Source of the DNA: Rhodospirillaceae bacterium
Lineage (GTDB): Bacteria; Pseudomonadota; Alphaproteobacteria; Rhodospirillales; Magnetospirillaceae
Direction of reading: 5' to 3'
DNA: 18,206 bases
Assembly: GCA_013349735.1 (NCBI GenBank)
Contig: DUZC01000013.1
Span: 1 to 18,206, forward strand
Part shown: positions 14,172-18,206 of the stretch, one piece after another
Layout: the number at the start of each line of letters is the position of its first letter
How positions within the stretch are numbered: the stretch's first letter is position 1
Made by a program: the position numbers and the translations under genes
Notes under the pieces: generated by a model
Database searches by the model: none
Told to the model about the DNA's origin: nothing
Seen by the model: the letters and a program-made list of their open reading frames with translations, nothing else

Positions 14172-16214
14172 TTATCGCAGCGACGCCTCGATATTACCAC
14201 CATCAACGGTCAGCACCGCCGCTGTCGTCCGCTCTGCCCGGGCCAGAAAGACGAAGGCCTCGGCCACATGGCGTGCGGTGACTTCCCGGCCGAGAAGATT
14301 ACCCGCCATATAATCCGTCGGTGAAACGCCACGGGCTTGTGACCGTGCCGTGATCATTTCATTGCTTAACAGGCCGCTGCGAATACGATCGGCATTGACG
14401 CCATTGGCACGGATCCCATCGCGGCCATGATCCAGCGCATATTGTTTTAACAAGGACAGAGTTGCCGCTTTCGGCAAACCGTAAGGTCCAAAATCCTTGC
14501 CCGGGTTCACGGCCTGTTTTGAGACATTGAAAAGCAGGCAGCCCCCGGTCGCCTGGGCTTGCATAATTCTTACGGCGTTTTGCGCGATCCGTTGATGCGC
14601 GAAGAAATTCAGTTCAAAGGAGCTGCGTAGAACCGCCTCGTCAACCAGGCCGATGGTGCCCTGCCAAGCCGCGCCAGCGTTGGAAACCACAATATCGATG
14701 CCCCCGAAGCGTTCCACGATTTTGTCAAAGGCGACCCGCACAGCCTGATCGTCGGTAACATCCAGTTCTAGACCCAGCGCGGTTTTGCCGCATTGGGCTG
14801 CAACCAAAGACGCCTTTTCGCGATCCAGCACGGCAATTTCGGCGCCTTCGCCGGCAAAAGCCAACGCCGTGGCGGCCCCAATTCCGCTGCCGCCGCCAGT
14901 TACCACAACAACCTGTCGGGCCAGCGGCTTTTCTTTGCCTTTGCCCAGTTTGGCCTGCTCGAGCGACCAATATTCCAGCGCAAACATTTCCGCTTCGGAG
15001 ACCGGCTGGAAAGTGCCGATGGCCTCGGCGTCGGTGATGCAGTTAACGCTATTTTCGGCGATATCGGCGGCGATCGCGGCGTCCTTGGCTGAGGCGCCAA
15101 CCCCGAACAGACCGAGCCCCGGGACCAGCACCACCCGCGGTATGGTATCAAGCTGCTGTTTGCTGCCATTGATGTTATGGCGCTCAAAATAAGCAGCGTA
15201 GCGGGTGGCAAAAGCTTCGATCGCCGTCTTGGCCATATCGGCCCAACAGGCCAATTGATCCGGGTCAGCGGCGGGCAGGATCAATGGCCAGTTTTTGGTT
15301 CGGATGGTGTGGTCAGGAGTCACGACGCCTTGTTGGCTGTACCGCGCCAAATCCTGTCCATCCACATAGCGCCGAATTTCTGGGCTTGTCCGAAAATCCA
15401 GTATCCAGCGCCGCACGGTGCGGTCTTCGAGTCGGTCCGCCAAAAGCCCGCGCAGGATGGGGGCAATGGCCGCCAGGGGCGTCGGCTTGTTTGGCAGGGA
15501 GGCCGGAATAAAGTGGGTCTTTCTTGTTTTGTCAAGGGTCCGCTCGACCAAATCAACCATGGAGATCATACGCTCATAGGCGTCCTTAGCGGTCTCGGCA
15601 AAAGTGAAAATGCCGTGCTTAAGCAAGATCAATCCCTGGACGGAGGGGTCCTGTTCGAACAGCTCAACGGCGCGTTTGGCCAGCGCGAAACCGGGCATGA
15701 TATAAGGGACAATGCCCATCGACGAGCCAAAGAGCTCGGCCGCCCGCTCCGCGCCATCGGGCTGATCAATCAGGCTAAGAACCGCAGTGGCATGGGTGTG
15801 ATCGATGAACTTATGCGGGAGAAACGCATGCAGCAAGGTTTCGACCGAAGGATTCGGGGCATTGCTGTCCAATAAATTGGCCCGTTGCACATTGACCATA
15901 TCCTCGTCGCTCAAGGCCGCAAGTTGGCGCAGACGCATCAGCGGGGCCCGGCGTACGGCTGGCAGGCCCGCCGGCTCGATATTGCCCATATCCCAACCCG
16001 AGCCTTTGACGCAGAGCACCTCAATTTCTTCATCCATGACGTCGCGCACCATGGTTTTGACCGAGGTGTTGCCACCACCATGCAGCACCAGTCGGGGATC
16101 ATTGCCCAATAGCCGGCTGCTATAGACGCGCAAGGCCATGTCGCGGCCATGCCCCATTTTGGCATAATGGCTGATCATGTCTTCAGCCGCTTGATCGGAC
16201 CACAAGGACTTCAT
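14172..16214 (-). CDS. bifunctional class II aldolase / short-chain dehydrogenase
   Basis: A 680-residue fusion. Residues 1-400 are a class II (zinc) aldolase-like domain with LVLHGGGNTSVKT (43-54), HTHATAV (His139, His141) and LLKHGIFTF (His200) as likely metal ligands. Residues 430-680 are a classical SDR with TGGGSGIG (439-446), NAG (512-514) and the catalytic Ser565, Tyr578 and Lys582 (YGLPK), ending VLTVDGGN. The nearest named relatives are rhamnulose-1-phosphate aldolase/lactaldehyde dehydrogenase fusions (RhaD-like, RhaEW). These split a sugar phosphate into dihydroxyacetone phosphate and lactaldehyde and oxidise the aldehyde. No rhamnose kinase, isomerase or transporter gene is nearby, so the substrate is open. 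GGGGG four bases upstream supports ATG 16214. It is probably cytoplasmic. Confidence 0.92.
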   Translation of the reverse strand: MKSLWSDQAAEDMISHYAKMGHGRDMALRVYSSRLLGNDPRLVLHGGGNTSVKTMVRDVMDEEIEVLCVKGSGWDMGNIEPAGLPAVRRAPLMRLRQLAALSDEDMVNVQRANLLDSNAPNPSVETLLHAFLPHKFIDHTHATAVLSLIDQPDGAERAAELFGSSMGIVPYIMPGFALAKRAVELFEQDPSVQGLILLKHGIFTFAETAKDAYERMISMVDLVERTLDKTRKTHFIPASLPNKPTPLAAIAPILRGLLADRLEDRTVRRWILDFRTSPEIRRYVDGQDLARYSQQGVVTPDHTIRTKNWPLILPAADPDQLACWADMAKTAIEAFATRYAAYFERHNINGSKQQLDTIPRVVLVPGLGLFGVGASAKDAAIAADIAENSVNCITDAEAIGTFQPVSEAEMFALEYWSLEQAKLGKGKEKPLARQVVVVTGGGSGIGAATALAFAGEGAEIAVLDREKASLVAAQCGKTALGLELDVTDDQAVRVAFDKIVERFGGIDIVVSNAGAAWQGTIGLVDEAVLRSSFELNFFAHQRIAQNAVRIMQAQATGGCLLFNVSKQAVNPGKDFGPYGLPKAATLSLLKQYALDHGRDGIRANGVNADRIRSGLLSNEMITARSQARGVSPTDYMAGNLLGREVTARHVAEAFVFLARAERTTAAVLTVDGGNIEASLR

Positions 16215-16344
16215 TGATCCCCCGCACAGAGATTAAGGGTAGGAATGTATAGTTCCTCTGCCTGCTGACCGCCAGTGTGGTATTTCTTTATGGGCTGCCG
16301 GCTGTGGGAACAGCGGGCTCGAACAAGGCAAGGATTCTGTCATC
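16215..16344. other. divergent 130-base intergenic region
   Basis: This region separates the minus-strand aldolase/dehydrogenase from the plus-strand LolA-like gene and should hold both promoters. Visible are the inverted repeat at 16241-16257 and a small hairpin, GCTGT-GGGA-ACAGC, at 16301-16314. AAGGA at 16330-16334 lies ten bases before the GTG start of the plus-strand gene. No strong -35/-10 pair stands out on the plus strand. Confidence 0.45.
16241..16257 (-). promoter_or_regulatory. inverted repeat overlapping a possible -10 of the aldolase/dehydrogenase gene
   Basis: AGGAA-TGTATAG-TTCCT is a perfect five-base inverted repeat with a seven-base spacer, 27 bases upstream of the aldolase/dehydrogenase start. 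On the minus strand its centre reads CTATACAT, containing a -10-like TATACA. A repressor or activator bound here would control that gene. The -35 region is weak, so the promoter is tentative. Confidence 0.3.
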
Positions 16345-16977
16345 GTGTCGTTCATTTTCAGGGTTCTCGGTGTGCTACTGCTTTCTTTTGGTCTAAGCGG
16401 TCAGGCTTGGGCGGTGACGGTGACCGCTGCCGAATTGCTGGACGCCAAATTGGACTATGTCGCTGACTATTACCTGACCACAGGGTCGGGTCGTTTCCAG
16501 GGAACGGTCATCCATGGCCCAGGTCATGAGCGGCGCGAGTTTGATGCGGCTGCCGGCCATCAGATTTTGTTATTACGCCGTGATATTGACGAGGCGGCTG
16601 TTCTTTGGAGCCAGCGAAAACTTTATGTCAGCACCAGCTTTCAGGCTCTGGCAGCCTTGATCGGCGGCTTTGACGGCGTGCTTTTGGATCGCCAGGCGGT
16701 GGGGCATGAAAGAATTGGCAATGAAAAAACCACCCGCTATCAAATCCGCCCCATGGGTAAAGGACCCGGTGGCTTCAGCGGACAGATCTGGATGACCAGT
16801 GACGGGATTCTTATGAAGGCCGACGGAGAAGCAAGTCTAAACGGTCATCCGGTCAAACTGGTAACCGGCTTGCTGAATCTACAGCGCATCAAAGCCGACC
16901 CCTCGGCTTTTGTTCGTCCTTCGGACTATATCGGCTTGCCTTTGGACCTGTCCAAATTGGGACTGTCTTACCAATAG
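16345..16977 (+). CDS. exported LolA-like protein of unknown function
   Basis: A 210-residue protein with a clear Sec signal peptide: hydrophobic residues 4-19 and an AWA cleavage site after residue 23. The mature part looks rich in beta strands (GRFQGTVIHGPG, GHQILLLRRD, KLYVSTSFQALAAL, TRYQIRPMG, GFSGQIWMTSDGILMKADGEA). This resembles periplasmic LolA/LppX-like or DUF4412-like folds that bind lipid or lipoprotein acyl chains, but I do not recognise the exact family and assign no function. GTG at 16345 is chosen because the signal peptide begins there and AAGGA precedes it. It converges on the DUF882 gene and overlaps it by ten bases. Confidence 0.75.
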   Translation: MSFIFRVLGVLLLSFGLSGQAWAVTVTAAELLDAKLDYVADYYLTTGSGRFQGTVIHGPGHERREFDAAAGHQILLLRRDIDEAAVLWSQRKLYVSTSFQALAALIGGFDGVLLDRQAVGHERIGNEKTTRYQIRPMGKGPGGFSGQIWMTSDGILMKADGEASLNGHPVKLVTGLLNLQRIKADPSAFVRPSDYIGLPLDLSKLGLSYQ

Positions 16978-17543
16978 CGGACCCGACCGACATCCACATG
17001 GACAAAGTTAGACTCGGGATAATAACCGACGCCACCAAGATGCAGGCTGCGGGCGGCACGGGCCAGCCGGCTTATGCTCAGCCCCTCAAGCCGTAAATCC
17101 ACGGCTTTGCCTTCCATATGCAGGCTGTGCTGGGCGACCCCGTCGCTCATGGACGCCAACATGGCGTTGGTTTGCGGGGATCGATAACCGGAAATAATTT
17201 GGAAGGGCTTGCTGGTTCCAAGGCGGTGCTGCAGGGCAAAAAGCAGGTCCACGACTTTAGGGTCCATCGAATGGACGGTACCGCTATAGTGATCGCGCAA
17301 AATATGATTGATCTCACGCAGGGCCTGGGTCTGATACCGTCCCCCGGCCCAGTAAACCGTCTTCAGGCTTTCACCGGTATGGGTGTTGTGCAGCGCAACG
17401 GACCGCTCAAATCGCGTGTGAAGGGCGGCTTCGGCCGGGCTTGTTGTCAGGGCGGCGGAGGCTGTCGCTGCGGCGCCAAACACCAGAAACTGTCGGCGGC
17501 TCAGCAAGTCGCTGGCTCCACCAAGACCTTTGCGCCCATCCAT
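16968..17543 (-). CDS. DUF882 / M15-type murein endopeptidase (MepK-like), Tat-exported
   Basis: A 191-residue protein with a twin-arginine signal (SRRQFLVFGAAATASA, residues 15-30, cleavage near AEA at 37-39). The DUF882/M15 zinc-peptidase domain has IISGYRSPQTN (116-126), HMEGKAVDLRL (His142, Asp149) and FVHVDVGRVRYW (His182, Asp184). The E. coli relative MepK (YcbK) is a periplasmic endopeptidase that cuts peptidoglycan crosslinks, including the 3-3 type made by L,D-transpeptidases. It lies 45 bases downstream of a YcbB-type L,D-transpeptidase gene, as ycbK follows ycbB in E. coli. ATG 17543 has AAAGGGGG very close upstream; TTG at 17507 is another possible start and would begin right before the twin arginines. 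The activity on 3-3 links is inferred from the family and the pairing. Confidence 0.88.
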   Translation of the reverse strand: MDGRKGLGGASDLLSRRQFLVFGAAATASAALTTSPAEAALHTRFERSVALHNTHTGESLKTVYWAGGRYQTQALREINHILRDHYSGTVHSMDPKVVDLLFALQHRLGTSKPFQIISGYRSPQTNAMLASMSDGVAQHSLHMEGKAVDLRLEGLSISRLARAARSLHLGGVGYYPESNFVHVDVGRVRYW

Positions 17544-17588
17544 TCCCCCTTTGGACCGCCTTTTCTATAAAACCCTAATAGCATTGTT

Positions 17589-18206
17589 CTAAGGCAGTCG
17601 GCAACCTTCACAACGCACGAGATGTGGTTTTGTTTTTTGTTCCCGGTCCCTTTGCAGGAGCTGGCGGTTTTGCTGTGAAAGGGCAACCAGCAGGCGCTGA
17701 TCCCGCTCGTAAAGATCATCGCGGAATTGGAGCACGCCGTCGCCATCGACCCAGCTGGTCCAATAAAGCAGCCAGACCGGCAGGCTTTTACCGAGACTAA
17801 CGGTGCGCGTCTCTCCCTTATCGATTTCCTGCTCCAGTTTTTCCCCTGACCATTGCTTGTCTTTCAATGCGTAGAGGGCCAGATCCTCGGGCTTCTCGAC
17901 ACGAACGCAGCCATGGGACAAGGCCCGAAAATTGCGCGTGAACGCCTTTCGGTTGGGGGTGTCATGAAGGTAAATATCGTCATCGTTAGGAATGTTAAAT
18001 TTTATCCGTCCCAGAGCATTGTCTGAACCGGCCCGTTGGCGTACCGGCCAGGGGATCACCGACATCGTTTTCCAAGAAATGCCGACGCCCTGACTTTCCG
18101 GACTGCCTGGGGCAAAACTGTCGGACACCAGCTCCAGATCATTCTCAATCAAATAGCCGGGATCCTTTTTAAGTTTTGGCAGGATTTCGTTGGTGGCAAT
18201 GGACGA
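17589..18206 (-). CDS. YcbB-type L,D-transpeptidase, C-terminal part (5' end outside window)
   Basis: The frame is open to the window edge and gives the last 205 residues. It begins SSIATNEILPKLKKDPGYL, a segment typical of YcbB/LdtD enzymes, and contains the YkuD catalytic signature HDTPNRKAFTRNFRALSHGCVRV, with the histidine and nucleophilic cysteine of SHGC. Such enzymes link meso-diaminopimelate residues of neighbouring stem peptides (3-3 crosslinks) in the periplasm and can bypass beta-lactam inhibition of D,D-transpeptidases. The tail after the catalytic motif (LLYWTSWVDGDGVLQFRDDLYERDQRL) is also characteristic of YcbB. The missing N-terminal part should hold the signal or anchor and the scaffold and peptidoglycan-binding domains. 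An internal TTG at 18152 is not the real start. Confidence 0.9.
   Translation of the reverse strand, partial: SSIATNEILPKLKKDPGYLIENDLELVSDSFAPGSPESQGVGISWKTMSVIPWPVRQRAGSDNALGRIKFNIPNDDDIYLHDTPNRKAFTRNFRALSHGCVRVEKPEDLALYALKDKQWSGEKLEQEIDKGETRTVSLGKSLPVWLLYWTSWVDGDGVLQFRDDLYERDQRLLVALSQQNRQLLQRDREQKTKPHLVRCEGCRLP

Noticed and set aside
15177..15875. Plus-strand open frame of 232 codons opposite the aldolase/dehydrogenase
   Set aside because: The minus-strand gene has intact domains across this stretch; the plus frame has no recognisable motif.

Overview
The window looks like chromosomal DNA of a free-living alphaproteobacterium, most likely Rhodospirillales-like. The evidence is moderately GC-rich sequence, many ATGA-type start/stop overlaps, a ubiT-ubiU-ubiV run, a small CuA-type oxidase subunit next to NnrU and TlpA family genes, and the family mix overall. 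This placement is inference; there is no rRNA or tRNA gene to confirm it. I found no CRISPR array, transposase or phage gene, and no gene-free stretch longer than about 130 bases.

Positions 1-4545 (+ strand) are a respiratory and quinone block. It opens with the last 65 residues of a heme-copper oxidase subunit I. Next come a 160-residue CuA subunit II, an NnrU-family membrane protein and a TlpA-like periplasmic thioredoxin, all overlapping or nearly touching. After a short gap come ubiT, ubiU and ubiV, the O2-independent ubiquinone genes, joined by ATGA overlaps. UbiU and UbiV both keep four cysteines that fit their 4Fe-4S clusters. Together the block suggests respiration at low or no oxygen: terminal electron acceptor reduction, CuA-site maturation by TlpA, and quinone supply without O2.

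Positions 4561-7657 (+) hold a three-gene glycan cassette: a GT4-like glycosyltransferase, a GDP-perosamine-synthase-like aminotransferase and a left-handed beta-helix acyltransferase. Part of it is clearly more AT-rich than its neighbours, which suggests horizontal acquisition.

Positions 7758-12413 (+) hold a membrane-anchored class III adenylate cyclase. It is followed by an MshN-like TPR protein, an ExeA/MshM-like ATPase with an unusual Pro/Ala-rich tail, and a full-length prepilin peptidase. The last three are tightly packed and look like an accessory set for a type IV pilus or type II secretion machine whose core genes lie elsewhere.

Positions 12420-16214 (- strand) hold glnS and a bifunctional class II aldolase/short-chain dehydrogenase. 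Positions 16345-16977 (+) hold an exported LolA-like protein of unknown role. Positions 16968-18206 (-) hold a Tat-exported DUF882/M15 murein endopeptidase (MepK-like) and the C-terminal part of a YcbB-type L,D-transpeptidase, a pairing also found in E. coli and tied to 3-3 peptidoglycan crosslinks.

No single undescribed system is proven here. The strongest leads are the oxidase/NnrU/TlpA/UbiTUV block as a low-oxygen or NO-linked respiratory unit, and the cyclase plus MshN/MshM/PilD set with its modified ATPase.
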